DNA of 64,000 nucleotides, taken from Eutrigla gurnardus (taxonomy: Eukaryota; Chordata; Actinopteri; Perciformes; Triglidae). Position 1 is the stretch's first letter. Each line of letters begins with the position of its first letter. The translations under genes were made by a program, and so were the position numbers. Of this stretch, positions 1 to 10,860 are shown piece after piece. The stretch lies in the NCBI GenBank assembly GCA_963514095.1, contig OY741271.1, forward strand, positions 1,705,520 to 1,769,519, given 5' to 3'. The notes beneath the pieces were generated by a model. It ran no database searches, was not told the DNA's origin, and was given only the letters and a program-made list of their open reading frames with translations.

Positions 1-112
1 CCTGTAGGAGCACTGTTGTACCAGTAGAGACCATGCAGCGCTTGTTTTCCTCATCCTGGGAGTTGACAGGCTCAGGGAGGACCAGTTTATAGGTGTCGAG
101 ACCAGAGAAAAC
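1..112 (-). CDS. Possible host-gene exon cut by the window edge
   Basis: On the minus strand this stretch stays open through the window edge (about 37 codons). The translation looks protein-like, with DTYKLVLPEP and SQDEENKRCM among its residues. A minus-strand AG lies at plus 113-114, so an exon could begin at 112 and continue left of the window. The upstream tract is weak as a polypyrimidine tract, and a second frame is also open, so the call is tentative. I do not recognise the protein. It lies outside any repeat I can identify, unlike most of the window. Confidence 0.3.
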
Positions 113-851
113 CTGTATTTTCATAATATGTGACCATTAAGGTAGGCATCCTTTATTATCTGCCGTTTTATTATCTGCTTTTTCGGCTCTGGGGCTTCAT
201 CCTCCCGCTCCGTTGCAGTGCTGGGAGTGACGGTGAGCCGGAGGGAGCGAGCGGTTCAGGTGGGCGCGTCTCAGGTGCAGGGGAGCTCAGAGGTATGCTG
301 CTCGTATTTGTCTGCTGCAGCAGTTTTCCATCTATTGCGCTTGTTGTGACACTTTCTCTTTTGCTGTGCAGCGGGGCCGCCGTAACCAGCGACTCCCATT
401 CTCCTTGTTCTGCACCTATCCAGTTGGCATCCTGGTGTGTTCCGGTCATCAGGGACAGGTTTGCTGCTGTCCTGGCTCGGCTCCGGGTGGACTGAGAAGC
501 TCCACACTGTCTCGGGTCACTGCATGTTGCCACAGCTTCAGGTCCAGTGTGAAGGCATCACACCATTGTCGGTGCCCACACTATGAACTCCAGTCGTAAA
601 GCAGAGTTTGGCTCACCTGTCTTCTTTTCTTTTGATTCAAATCATTGTTTTCCTTTACTAATTTAAATATCAAAGATTGTACTGTTGATTTAATTCAGGT
701 CACATTTAGGTTAGTAGTCCTTTGCTAATACTTTGGATTATTTTGTTTATTGCATTAAGTTGATTTTGGGTTAAAATATTATTTTCTTTGTTTAATATGT
801 AATTATTTCCTACCCTAAGTTGGTTTATTGTTTCTTTTGTTAATTTTCTTT
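113..851. other. No gene seen; T-rich DNA after a GC-richer block
   Basis: From about 190 to 560 the DNA is GC-richer and has short overlapping open frames on both strands without recognisable motifs. From about 600 to 851 it is strongly T-rich on the plus strand. I see no coding, RNA or mobile-element signature that I can support. Confidence 0.4.
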
Positions 852-2073
852 AATTCTGTCACACAGCGGTGAGGTTTTGTCTTGTCTTGGTTTTTGTCTT
901 GTGAACCTTTTGTTTTATTTTAAAAGCCTGACTCCCCTCTCGTTTCAGGTCACTTGCCCTTCCTCATGTGTCCCCGGTCTGACGCCATCCCTGATTGTTT
1001 CCACCTGTTTTCCCTCTCCCTCATGTGTTAAATAGTCTGTGCCCAGCCCTTCATCAGCCTTGCCTTAAAGCTCTAGTCTACAATTTTTCACTTGAGCCAA
1101 AATTCATCCAATAGTAGCCATCCAGTCCGCATGGCTACTATTGGCTAAATGTTCCGATCCAATCCTCGCTCACTCTCCTGCTCCTGCTCACGTCTCGTCC
1201 CGACTCACTTCTGCGTTTGAAACTACGAGCAGACAAGACACTTGTTGACCTGAGCAGTTCAGGTATGGAGCAGGGCTCTCACGTGATTTTGGCTGAGGCT
1301 GCGGTGTCAGCGGGGAGAGGGGGGGGGGGAACATACTGCAGTCGGGGTAAGAGAGAAATCTGACCGGCACCCGCTGCATTTACACAGATAATGTTTCATC
1401 ATTTGTGGCCGTAATAAACACTAATAAACACACGAGAGACGGTGCCGCCGCCCACAAACTCGATAATCTTTTAAACTGACCATTGTCGATCTAAAATAAA
1501 AACAGATTCAGCAACTGCATGGCTTATTTCTCGCCTAAAATGTTTTCAGAAACACATTTCGGTGAACTATTTTCGTAAAATAAGAGGGAGATGGGAGCCT
1601 GCGAGAACGATACCAGCTCGGAGGAACACAGAGGGGAGGGGTGTGTGGGGGGGGATGCTTTTTTAAACCTTTCAAATCGTAGACTAGAGCTTTAAGTATC
1701 AATGTTCATGTTGGATTTTTGTTCTGTAATATTTGTGCCTCAAGTAGAGCGATCCTTATTTTGTAATTTTTATAGCGCAGATCTAGTTTTCAGTTTAGCC
1801 TTTTGTTTTCCTCCCTTTTGGAGTGATTATGATTTATTTTGAACCACTGAGTAGTTTAGTGATTTAGCCTCTGTTTTCCTCCCTTTTAAAGCGTTTTTGA
1901 TTTCTTTTGTTTTCCTTGTGTTCGGCTGCTCTGGTAGAATAGTCAGGGTTAGGTTTCATAGCCTCCTCATTGGTCTCTCTGTCTTGTAAGCCAAACATTT
2001 GGAATAAAAGTCTGTTGAATATTGCCTCTGCCCTGCATCTGAGTCCTCCTTTCTGTCCAGGCCTGACAAATTC
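852..2073 (+). mobile_element. Solo LTR of an LTR retrotransposon
   Basis: The element runs from TGTCA at 857 to TGACA at 2068 and is flanked by identical 5-bp duplications AATTC at 852-856 and 2069-2073. This is the signature of an LTR left after recombination between the two LTRs of a provirus-like insertion. An AATAAA signal sits near 2001. Once the nested MITE (1069-1691 plus duplicated TTAA) is subtracted, the LTR is about 585 bp. A fragment of the same LTR lies in inverse orientation at 41607-41905. No internal coding region is present, so the family cannot be fixed; a Ty3/Gypsy type is likely from the 5-bp duplication and the LTR style. Confidence 0.85.
1069..1691. mobile_element. piggyBac-like MITE nested in the solo LTR
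   Basis: Terminal inverted repeats begin AGCTCTAGTCTAC and match the other end over about 18 bp with one mismatch. Both ends are bounded by TTAA (1065-1068 and 1692-1695), the target duplicated by piggyBac-type transposons. The 623-bp interior has no transposase frame, so the element is non-autonomous. It includes a short poly-G tract near 1319-1329. Confidence 0.8.
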
Positions 2074-3639
2074 CTTGTCAATCGAATTTCTTTTTCTTTT
2101 TGAATTATTTCTATTCTGTTCTAAAATGTTCTTTTGGGTTTCTTTGGTATTAATTGATTCATTGTGTATTTGGTTTCCTTCTTTTCTCTTTTTTAAACTG
2201 TAGATGCCCCCAGATGTCCCCACACTGTGCCTTCTGTTAATTTTGTGTTTGTTTTTTTTTCTTCTTGTCTTACAACAGGTGCTGAGGCCCTAAGCGAGCA
2301 GGAGCCTTCCCCTGGTGGTGGTGTTTGACAGTCTTTTGGTTGCAGTGCACGGGTGGTTTATAGTTTGGATTTTGTCCCTCTTTGAGTTCCCTGCCGCCGT
2401 GGTAAGCCCCAGCTCTGGTTGGGTTATTTTTGTTTCTTTCTTTTGGCAGCGTGGTGGCTCCATCTGGGTATATCCCCCACTTTGGTCAGCCAACTCTGCG
2501 ACCCTAATTTATTTTAAAGTCAGATTAAGCTATTGTTAATAAAAAGCCTATTTCTTTTAAACCATGTCGTCTGGCCCTTGTGTGATTATACGGACCTGTG
2601 TTAGCCCTGTATGGCTATTTCCTGGGTTAAAATCCCAGGTGGCATTGTTGACAACACACACTACACATGCATACACAGACACTCACACCTGCTCCCGCCA
2701 CACATGTTTGATGGAAACCTTCTTGTACAGCCTCATTTTGAATGAAACGGTCTTTTTGAATGAAACAGGCTCGTCTTCTCTCTGTGATGTTGGTAAATTG
2801 GCTGTTAGCTGCACCTGAATCTCCCTAGTTGGAAGATCTTTCTTTGAATTTATGAGTTTCCCATTCTGTCAGTGGGTCCATGTGTCTGAACTACATGCAT
2901 GCAGCACTTCATTTCTTTAGATGTGATGTTTGCTAATGTGGATGAGGCTCATTTTTATGACATTACCATCGGTTTGACAAAAATTCACCAATGTAGTTGG
3001 TCATGAAGATGAAGTAAGGCTGACCATGAGGACTGCCTCAAAAACATACTGATGTTTCATGTTTTACCAAGTTGAATAACAATGTAAAGACTGTGAACTG
3101 TGTTCATTTTGTCCTCTAAAGTTTCAGGGAATATAAGTGATTTTAAAATCACTTATTAGAGAAATCTCTTCTTTAAGATGATTTTAAAATGTATGATAGC
3201 ACATTGTAAACATTGTTGATGAAGAGTGAGAGGAGATTGTATGGTCACTACAAATATGTTATGATTATCAGACCACAACCATAGCTGCTTGCTCTCTCTC
3301 CCGGACAAAAAAAAGAGGTTACCGTTATCCAAAGATTGAAAACTGTAGAAGTTATAAACAGAAACGTGGCTCCTCCTTCAATAGGGATCATCTGAATACA
3401 TTAATGTCCCGTTGGCCCACCACCAAAAAATACCAATCTAGATACAATAATTCTAACTTATTTGAAACACCCAGGAGCTGCTCTGTGAGACTCCACGAAT
3501 TTAAGAGCTAAAAAAACAACAACACAGAAATCCAAAGTCGTTTTTTCTTAATTCATTTCATATTCATTCCACTTGTCTCACCAAGTAGAGGTCTATTATT
3601 ATTATTATTTATTCCTGCTGTTGGGAATGTTAATGATTA
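2074..3639. other. No gene seen; T-rich then low-complexity DNA
   Basis: 2074-2560 stays T-rich on the plus strand and ends in an AATAAA-like signal near 2539. It may be the transcript end of an older retroelement, but no coding motif supports that. 2650-2710 holds a short CA-rich tract. 3596-3611 holds a short ATT repeat. No RNA gene or reading frame is convincing. Confidence 0.4.
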
Positions 3640-3757
3640 TCGGAGGTCTGTGTAGGAGGGAGTGAGGAGGTCTGTGTCGGAAGGAGTGAGGAGGTCTGTG
3701 TAGGAAAGTGGGAGGAGGTCTGTGTAGGAAGGAGGGAGGAGGTCTGTGTAAGGAGTG
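3640..3757 (+). repeat. Minisatellite, about 28-bp unit
   Basis: About four copies of a unit built on GGAGGTCTGTGTAGGAAGG follow each other. A further unit, GGAGGTCTGTATAAGGAG, appears at 3976-3993, just after the SINE fragment. This suggests that the intervening 3758-3975 DNA, including the SINE, was inserted into or duplicated within the array. Confidence 0.75.
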
Positions 3758-3786
3758 TGATGGGAATTATAATATTCCAGTGTCAT

Positions 3787-3972
3787 GAGGTTAGGCTGCA
3801 CAATGGTGTAGTGGGTAGCACTGTCGTCTCACAGCGAGAGGGTCCCGGGTTCGATTCCCGGGTCGGGCTCGGGTTCCTTCTGTGTGGAGTTTACTCTCCC
3901 CATGTAAGCGTGAGTTCTCTCCGAGTTCTCCGGCTTTCTCCCACAGTCCAAAGACATGCAGGATGGGGACCT
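3787..3972 (+). mobile_element. tRNA-headed SINE, 3'-truncated
   Basis: The head contains a polymerase III A-box-like TGGTGTAGTGG and a B box GGTTCGATTCC at about 3848-3858. The body reads TGTGGAGTTT and then TCCCACAGTCCAAAGACATG, as in a widespread fish SINE-like repeat. It breaks off at GGATGGGGAC, whereas the other copy in the window (56393-56767, minus) carries a further body and tail. It is not a functional tRNA gene: only the promoter-bearing head is tRNA-like. Confidence 0.75.
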
Positions 3973-4480
3973 GATGGAGGTCTGTATAAGGAGCAGAGGT
4001 GGTAATCAAGTACAGTATTGGTAATTTAGAATCATTTCACTCAAGTAGAAGTAACAAGTAGTCATGCAAATAGTTACTTGAGTAAGAAAGTATTTGGTCA
4101 AAAATCTACTCGAGTAACTGCGGAGTAACGTCTAATTCACTGTTTCAATAATCAGAGCATGAACATAAATAGACAAAAATATCAGATATTGCCAAAGAAT
4201 ATCCCTCTCACTGAAACAATAATACATTCAATCATTACAAAATAATGTGTAAATGTAACTTCCTGTATTCTGGTGCATTTTTACCTGTTGTTTGATACTT
4301 TTATCTGCAACATGAGTTAAGTGGACTGTAGTCAGGGTATTCTCCCTGCTATAAACTACATCCCTATTATTCCTTGTGTATTATATTATTTCCCATTAAT
4401 AATAATAAGTCTAACAATGTGAGCTGAGCTTCTATTTAGAGCTAATTTTCTCAAAAATCTGGTTATTAACTACAATACAT

Positions 4481-6934
4481 GTTGAGGACCATCCATCCAT
4501 TGTCTTCCGCTTATCCGGAGCCGGGTCGCGGAGGCAGCTGCCTGAGCAGGGACGCCCAGACTTCTCTCTCCCCGGACACTTCCCCTAGCTCCTCCGGGAG
4601 GACCCCAAGACGTTCCCAGGCCAGCCGGGTGACATAGTCACTCCAGCGTGTCCTGGGTCTTTCTCGGGGTCTCCTCCCGGTGGGGCATGCCTGGAACACC
4701 TCCCGAGGGAGGCGTCCAGGGGGAATCCTGTACAGATGCTCGAGCCACCTCAACTGGCTCCTCTCGATGTGGAGGAGCAGCGGCTCTACTCTGAGCTCCT
4801 CCCGCGTTACGGAGCTCCTCACCCTATCTCTAAGGGAGCGCCCCGCCACCCTGCAGAGGAAGCTCATTTCGGCCGCTTGTATCCGGGATCTTATTCTTTC
4901 GGTCACGACCCAAAGTTCATGACCATAGGTGAGGGTAGGAACGTAGATTGACCGGTAAATCGACCGATACAGCGACCGCTGCACCGATCCGCCTGTCAAT
5001 CTCACGTTCCATCCTTCCCTCACTCGTGAACAAGACCCCAAGATACTCCTCCACTTGAGGCGGGAACTCTCCCCTGACCTGGAGGGAGCAAGCCACCTTT
5101 TTCCGGTCGAGAACCATGGCCTCAGATTTGGAGGTGCTGATCCCCATCCCAGCTGCTTCACACTCGGCTGCAAACCACCCCAAGGCATGCTGGAGGTCCT
5201 GGCTCGAAGGAGCCAACAAGACCACATCATCTGCAAAGAGCAGGGATGAAATCCAGTGGCACCCGAACCAGATCCCCTCCGGCCCACGGCTGCGCCTAGA
5301 AATCCTGTCCATAAAAATAATGAACAGAACCGGTGACAAAGGGCAGCCCTGCCGGAGTCCAACATGCACCTGGAACAGGTTTGACTTACTGCCGGCAATG
5401 CGAACCAAGCTCCTGCTCCGGTCGTACAGGGACCAAACGGCCCTTAGCAGAGGGCCCCCGACCCCGTACTCCCGAAGTACCTCCCACAGAATGCCACGAG
5501 GGACACGGTCGAATGCCTTCTCCAGGTCCACAAAACACATGTGGACTGGTTGGGAAAACTCCCATGAACCCTCAAGCACCCTGCGGAGGGTATAGAGCTG
5601 GTCCAGTGTTCCACGGCCAGGACGGAAACCGCATTGTTCCTCCTGAATCTGAGGTTCGACTATCGGCCGAATTCTCCTCTCCAGTACCCTGGAATAGACT
5701 TTCCCAGGGAGGCTGAGGAGTGTGATCCCCCGATTGTTGGAACACACCCTCCGGTCCCCCTTTTTGAATAGAGGGACCACCACCCCGGTCTGCCAGTCCA
5801 GAGGCACTGTCCCCGACTGCCACGCGATGTTGCAGAGACGTGTCAACCAAGACAGCCCCACAACATCCAGAGACTTGAGGTACTCAGGACGGATCTCATC
5901 CACCCCCGGTGCCTTGCCACCGGGGAGCTTCTTAACTACCTCGGTGACTTCGGCCCGGGTGATGGGTGGATGAACCTCCGAATCTCCAGCCTCTGCTTCC
6001 TCTATGGAAGACATGTCAGTGGGATTGAGGAGATCCTCGAAGTATTCCTTCCACCGCCCGACGATATCCCCAGTCGAAGTCAACAGCTCCCCACCTCCAC
6101 CGTAAACAGTGTTGGTGGAGGGCTGCTTCCCCTTCCTGAGGCGTTTGGTTTGCCAGAATTTCCTCGAGGCCGACCGGTAGTCCTCCTCCATAGCCTCCCC
6201 GAACTCTTCCCAGACCCGAGCCTTTGCTTCAGCAACCGCCCACGCTGCAGCATGCTTGGCCTGCCGGTACCTGTCAACTGCCTCAGGAGTCCCACGGGCC
6301 AACCAGGTTCGGTAGGACTCCTTCTTCAGCTTGACAGCATCCCTTACTTCCGGTGTCCACCACCGGGTTCGGGGATTGCCGCCTCGACAGGCACCGGAGA
6401 CCTTATGGCCACAGCTTCGAACAGCCGCGTCCACAATGGAAGCGGAGAACAAGGTCCATTCGGACTCAATGTCCCCAGCCTCCCTCGGGATCTGGTCAAA
6501 GCTCTCCCGGAGGTGGGAGTTGAAGACCTCCCTGACAGAGGGTTCCACCAGACGCTCCCAGTAGACCCTCACAACATGTTTGGGTCTGCCAAGTCTGTCC
6601 AGCTTCCTCCCCTGCCAGCGGTTCCAACTCACCACCAAGTGGTGATCAGTTGACAGCTCAGCCCCTCTCTTCACCCGAGTGTCCAAGACATACGGCCGGA
6701 GGTCAGATGACACAACCACGAAGTCGATCATTGACCTCCGGCCTAGAGTGTCCTGGTGCCATGTGCACTGATGGACACCCTTATGCTTGAACATGGTGTT
6801 CGTTATGGACAAACCGTGACTAGCACAGAAGTCCAATAACAGAACACCACTCGGGTTTTGATCGGGGAGGCCGTTCCTCCCAATCACGCCCCTCCAGGTA
6901 ACACTGTCGTTACCCACGTGAGCGTTGAGGACCA
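4481..6934 (-). mobile_element. 5'-truncated RTE-like LINE with 11-bp target duplication
   Basis: The element lies on the minus strand with its 3' end near 4491, in GGATGGATGG-type repeats. GTTGAGGACCA occurs at both borders (4481-4491 and 6924-6934), an 11-bp target-site duplication. The left half of the endonuclease and everything 5' of it is missing, so this is a typical truncated insertion. It sits inside the hAT-like element 3994-7334 and is therefore younger than that element. The 3' tail matches that of the SINE at 56393-56767. Confidence 0.85.
4511..6917 (-). pseudogene. LINE endonuclease-reverse transcriptase, frameshifted
   Basis: The first frame (6917 to 4917, 666 codons) begins within the AP endonuclease domain, with an STDHHLVVSW motif, and runs through the reverse transcriptase. 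Motifs include GFRPGRGTLDQ, VDLEKAFDRVP, GLRQGCPLSP and the intact catalytic FADD. The reading then moves to a second frame (5398 to 4511), whose last part carries the conserved C-terminal region (YVPTLTYGHELW, RSQLRWLEHL). The break lies at about 4950-5000 and deletes part of the linker. The N-terminal endonuclease residues are absent. The family resembles RTE-clade fish elements; the clade name is inferred from memory of such proteins. It cannot mobilise itself. Confidence 0.85.
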
Positions 6935-7342
6935 GTCAACTGTTATTGATCAGAACAGGAACCTGTTACAAGGATCAGCTGTTACACAACTGAAAGTGAA
7001 ACTTAAAATAGCACCAAGTGGACAAACAGATGTGCTGACTTTAGACATGGAAAAAGTGGGGGTCCAAAGTCCTGGTTTTAAAAAGGGAGTGGGACTTGTC
7101 CGTCCCTCATAATATGGCTCTATGAATGTGAGGCCAGGGGTGTTTTGCCTCTTCTGATCAAAGTAGCGAGCAAAATGTAGCCCAATGTAGCAGAGTAAAA
7201 GTTTCTCCTTAACAAATATACGTTATATGAGTAATATAAGTTTCATTAGAACTACTCTTACAAGTACAATTTATCCCAAAAATTACTTAAGTAAATGTAA
7301 CGGAGTAAATGTAACGTGATACTACCCACCTCTGGTTGTAGT

Positions 7343-7860
7343 ATAGTAGTAGTACTATTAACAGTAGTAGTAGTATTAACAGTAGTAGTCCATGGTGGCA
7401 GGCACAGCCACCCCGAGATGGATCCATCCCATCTCTACTAACTCAACTCCTCCAAGAAGGATTCTGACACCAGCTGCTAACTGATGATGAAGCACCATAT
7501 TGTGGCTGCACCTGCTGCTGTGATGCTGCTCAACATTGACTGCTTTCTGGTCTATGGCAACATGTTCGAGATAGTTACATCTAAATGTGGCTGTGCCTGC
7601 CACCATGGACTACTAACTGTTAATACTACCACTACTGTTACTACTACTATACTACTACCAACACCAAATGCAGATGGAACCCAACAGCCTGGTCTGCTCC
7701 AGATTTCTGCCTAAAAGTCTGTTCAGGCAACCTTTCCTCGCCAGCATCACACTATAATGCTTGATCCTGGTAATGTTGCACCTTGAAAATGAATTTAATC
7801 TGAAAAATCTTGACACTATATATGAAATAGAATAGAATAGAATATTTGGCGTGTAACGGT
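7343..7860 (+). mobile_element. L2-type LINE 3' tail with an inverted piece
   Basis: From about 7480 the text follows the L2 3' tail also found at 28500-28835 and 49602-49985: CACCATATTGT, CTGCCACCATGGACTACTA-like text, runs of TACTACTAC, CACCAAATGCAG, then GAATA repeats at the end. A piece of the same tail lies upside down at 7343-7440 (CCATGGTGGCAGGCACAGCC), so a fold-back or second insertion has occurred. No coding sequence remains. Confidence 0.7.
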
Positions 7861-8724
7861 ACACATATTCGTACCAAACATTTTTGGTACAGGACTTTTC
7901 AGTATGCAACATCCTTTCCGTACACCCTGACTGTGTCTGACTTGGACACAAACAGAAATCTGAATGTGGAGTTTCATCAGATGGGCACCCTTCTTCACTG
8001 GTGTTTCAATGATAGGCCCACGACACCTCCAGAGGGCTCATTGGCCACATCTGGCATCCCAGATGCACCCCTCTCCACTTTATCCCCTACTACTGCCAGG
8101 GGCGGATCCAGATGAATTTCAGGGAGGGGGGGGCACAGGGGGGTACAACAGCTTTTTTGGGGGGGCCACCGGGAAAAAAAATAAGTAAAATGAAAGCCAC
8201 TACTGACCTCTCACTGCAACTGTAAAGAAGTACGTTTACAGTGCATTTTTAATGTTTTTTTCGTGCTCTTTAAGCCAATAGGAAATGTGTATATTATACC
8301 TTTTCATTTTGGACTGTTAACATGTAATGTGAATTTCAACATCTGCCTGTTATGTAAAATTGGTAAGATAAGCAATGGCATCCTTAGGTCAATTAAGTGA
8401 GAAATGTATTCTGCAAGAAAAGCACTATTTACAACCCTATTTACATTCAGGCTGACTCTGGCCCTCTCTGTAGCTGTCAGTGCTGTCAGTCTGACCCTCA
8501 CAGTCTCTGCTCTGACTCACTGACCTCTTTTTAATGGAAAAAGTATATCTCCTTTCCATTTCATTGTCTGTCAAACATATCATGAAACAAAGTACAAAGT
8601 AGAACTTCAACAAACTTCAACTTAAGTAGTTGAAAATTAACTGAAATGTTGAATACATTAACATAGAACAAACGTGGATAACTGCGGAAGCCCTAAACGG
8701 TCATGCATACATACATTGTATTTC
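7850..8724. other. Fragments of DNA transposon ends; no gene
   Basis: GTGTAACGGTACACATATTC near 7852 resembles the end of a fish hAT-type element. CAGGGGCGGATCCAGA at 8098 looks like another DNA-transposon terminus, followed by G-rich runs to 8167. I found no matching opposite ends. 8180-8724 has nothing that I recognise. Confidence 0.35.
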
Positions 8725-8883
8725 CTCTGTTTTCCTGTGATAACGAGATAAATTCCTATGTTTTCTCGTGATAACGAGATAACTTTCCTCTGTTTTCCCG
8801 TTATAACAAGATCATTTTCCTCCGTTTTCCTGTGATAACGAGATCATTTTCCTCCGTTTTCCCGTGATAACGAGATCATTTTG
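8725..8883 (+). repeat. Minisatellite, about 34-bp unit
   Basis: About four to five units carry GTGATAACGAGATCATTTTC followed by CTCCGTTTTCC. Units differ by several substitutions and are back to back with no spacer diversity, so this is a minisatellite and not a CRISPR array. Confidence 0.8.
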
Positions 8884-9029
8884 AAGTTCGGTAAAGTTGG
8901 AAATATATTCACAGAGTCGAACATCCGGGATCAATAAATCAGAAGTGAAACGTTTTTAAAACCCAAATGATGCCTCTGTCTCACTTGTAATATCATAGAC
9001 TATGAGCTACAAGGACCAAAACCCAGATT

Positions 9030-9327
9030 TTTTACATAAATAAGCCCTCCTCCGAGCTAAACGGAGAACATTGATATCTATTTGCAGCCGGCATCAGGGA
9101 CCTGTTGTAGTATGACAATGAGGAGACCCTTGGTGTGTGTAGTGATTTTGGGGTCTCTGTAGGCTACTGTATAACAGTTGAGTTATTCATTTTTGTCTGC
9201 AGCGTTTTGTTCTTGTATTGCAATTTGCAGACGGTCCCTGCACACTCGTCTGGCTGCCGGCTGCGCCTAGAGATCAATGTTCTCCGTTCAGCTCAGAGGA
9301 CGGCTTATTTATGTAAAAAATCAAGCG
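9030..9327. repeat. Long inverted repeat, about 65-bp arms
   Basis: The left arm (about 9030-9095) reads TTTTTTACATAAATAAGCC, then CGGAGAACATTGAT, then GCAGCCGGCA. The right arm (9252-9324) is its reverse complement with scattered mismatches. The spacer is about 155 bp without a coding frame. It resembles a small foldback or MITE-type element, but I see no clear target duplication. Confidence 0.6.
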
Positions 9328-9556
9328 TAGCGTTAGTTCTGGCAGGCCACGACGTCAAGCTCTAAATCAGCAGCAACAGCGTAGCTGTCAAAACCGAGGA
9401 GATCAGCTGACGGCTCAGCTGACTCCCCGTGCTCGCTTCCTATTGGGAAATTGCATTCAGAGCGCGCTATTTAAACTGCTCTAGCCTGACCTCCGTTGTT
9501 GCTTCCTCTGCCGGCGTTTTCAAGACGAGCTCCCGTTCGAAGAGAATTCGCTATTT

Positions 9557-10860
9557 ACGTTTGTACTCACCCTGCTGCTGCTGATGTCGTCGCTCTCCGT
9601 CCATGATGAAGACTCGCGGCTATATGACGGAGCCTCAGCAAAACCCCGAAACAGAGGAAGCCGAAGAATCTACGACGATGAGAGGGCTCCATCTCTCCGT
9701 TGAAGCTCTCGCCCGACAGGCAAAGGTAACGCCACAGATGTCCCATTGCTCGATGACTGGCCTATTCCAAGCCGCTGGAGTTTCTGTTTGCAAACGATGT
9801 TACCGCTCCGGTCGGAGCGTCACACCAGGAACTGTTAGCTTCATTTTAAATTGCGCTGGGTTTCAACCTCCACCCGCCGATCAGCTCCTGTCCCTCCTCG
9901 GAAAGCTTCAGAAAACGCAAACACAGCTCCCGGAACCCAGCATTCGCTACGACTCCAGCTGCTGCCCCGCCGGCCAAACGAGCTAGAGCCCCGACTCCAG
10001 CAGTCGCCTCTGCAGCTCCGGGAAACGACGCCATCATGGCAGCGCTGTCTTCCACCCAGTCATCCATTTCCAGCATGAATTCCAGGATCCAAAGCTTAGA
10101 GGCCGCTACCGCTTCACCTTCCAGCTCTTCTCTCAAGGCCGCCGTGTTTACATCCCGGGAACCTGCCGCTTCCTCCTCGACGCGGGCCGAAGACGTCACT
10201 CCGACACCCCCCGACAGCGTCTCTATCCCGCGCAGAACTCTGGGAAGTGCAGTCCCAACCTCCACCGGCGTCCCATTCTACCCTCCCGCTGCTGCCATCT
10301 CTGGCAATCTGAGAAGCCAGATCCCCGCAGTCGCAGGTAATGATGTCAATCTAGTCAAATCCTGCTGCGCTCTGATATCAGCAGGCGAATTCAACCCGAT
10401 GTAGCCTCCTGCAGCGCGCTAACTTACGCGTTGTATGTGGGTCGAAGCGATGCATGATGGCTAGAATTTGTTTTTGCTTAGCAGCCGACTACAAATACGT
10501 CACAGGGTCGCGACCACCATACGTGACCTAAAACATCGCGGTAACAGTTTTTAAGAGCCGCTTCTTGCAGCGCTTGCAGCGATGGCAGCGCGGTCTACGA
10601 CGGCTACAACCGGCTTGCCCACACCTCCGCTACAGCGGAATGGTTCTTATTGATTGAAAGTTCAATGACGTGTGTTCGGGTCCGCACTCGGCGGCCACCT
10701 TGTGGTGAAATGCTTTGCCTTTTATTTTGGTCGCTGATCTCACGGCTTGATCCAAAGTCTGTGCATTGCGTCGTGAGTAGGCCTATTTACATGATGTGAG
10801 GTCCGGTTAATACAATCATAGGATGATAATACAAATATACTGGGGAAAAAAAAAAAAAAA
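9557..10860 (+). pseudogene. Ngaro-type retroelement, copy 1: 5' gag portion
   Basis: This stretch matches 24684-25600, which proves a repeat. The longest frame (10036-10404) encodes a Ser/Pro/Thr-rich segment followed by ISGNLRSQI and GNDVNLVK. That order resembles the N-terminal Gag-like protein of fish tyrosine-recombinase retroelements. The frame stops soon after GNDVNLVK. The rest of Gag only resumes after 14520, so the element carries non-coding DNA (10405-10860, also present in copy 2) as well as the LINE insertion. Copy 2 lacks roughly 430 bp of this copy's middle part. It is non-functional; the family assignment is inferred. Confidence 0.6.

Larger units (their letters stand above)
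3994..7334. mobile_element. Non-autonomous hAT-like DNA transposon, split by a LINE
   Basis: The left end begins CAGAGGTGGTA and the right end finishes CCACCTCTG, giving inverted CAGAGGTGG termini. Both subterminal regions repeat AAGTA/TTACTC motifs, as in common fish hAT-type MITEs. With the inserted LINE (4491-6923) removed, the element is about 0.9 kb and has no transposase frame. Flanking octamers (ATAAGGAG and GTTGTAGT) do not match, so the target duplication is lost, or one end is displaced. The superfamily is inferred from the ends. Confidence 0.6.

Noticed and set aside
3787..3860. tRNA gene-like sequence with A and B boxes
   Set aside because: The body continues as a repeat also found at 56393-56767, and no cloverleaf acceptor stem closes, so it is a SINE head.
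5116..6653. Long plus-strand frames opposite the RTE-like LINE (up to 227 codons)
   Set aside because: They are antisense shadows of the LINE coding sequence.
8098..8170. CAGGGGCGGATCCAGA as a complete DNA transposon
   Set aside because: No matching right end was found downstream, so only a fragment can be claimed.
8725..8883. CRISPR-like spacing of repeated GATAACGAGAT
   Set aside because: The whole unit repeats, with no unique spacers, in a eukaryotic genome; it is a minisatellite.
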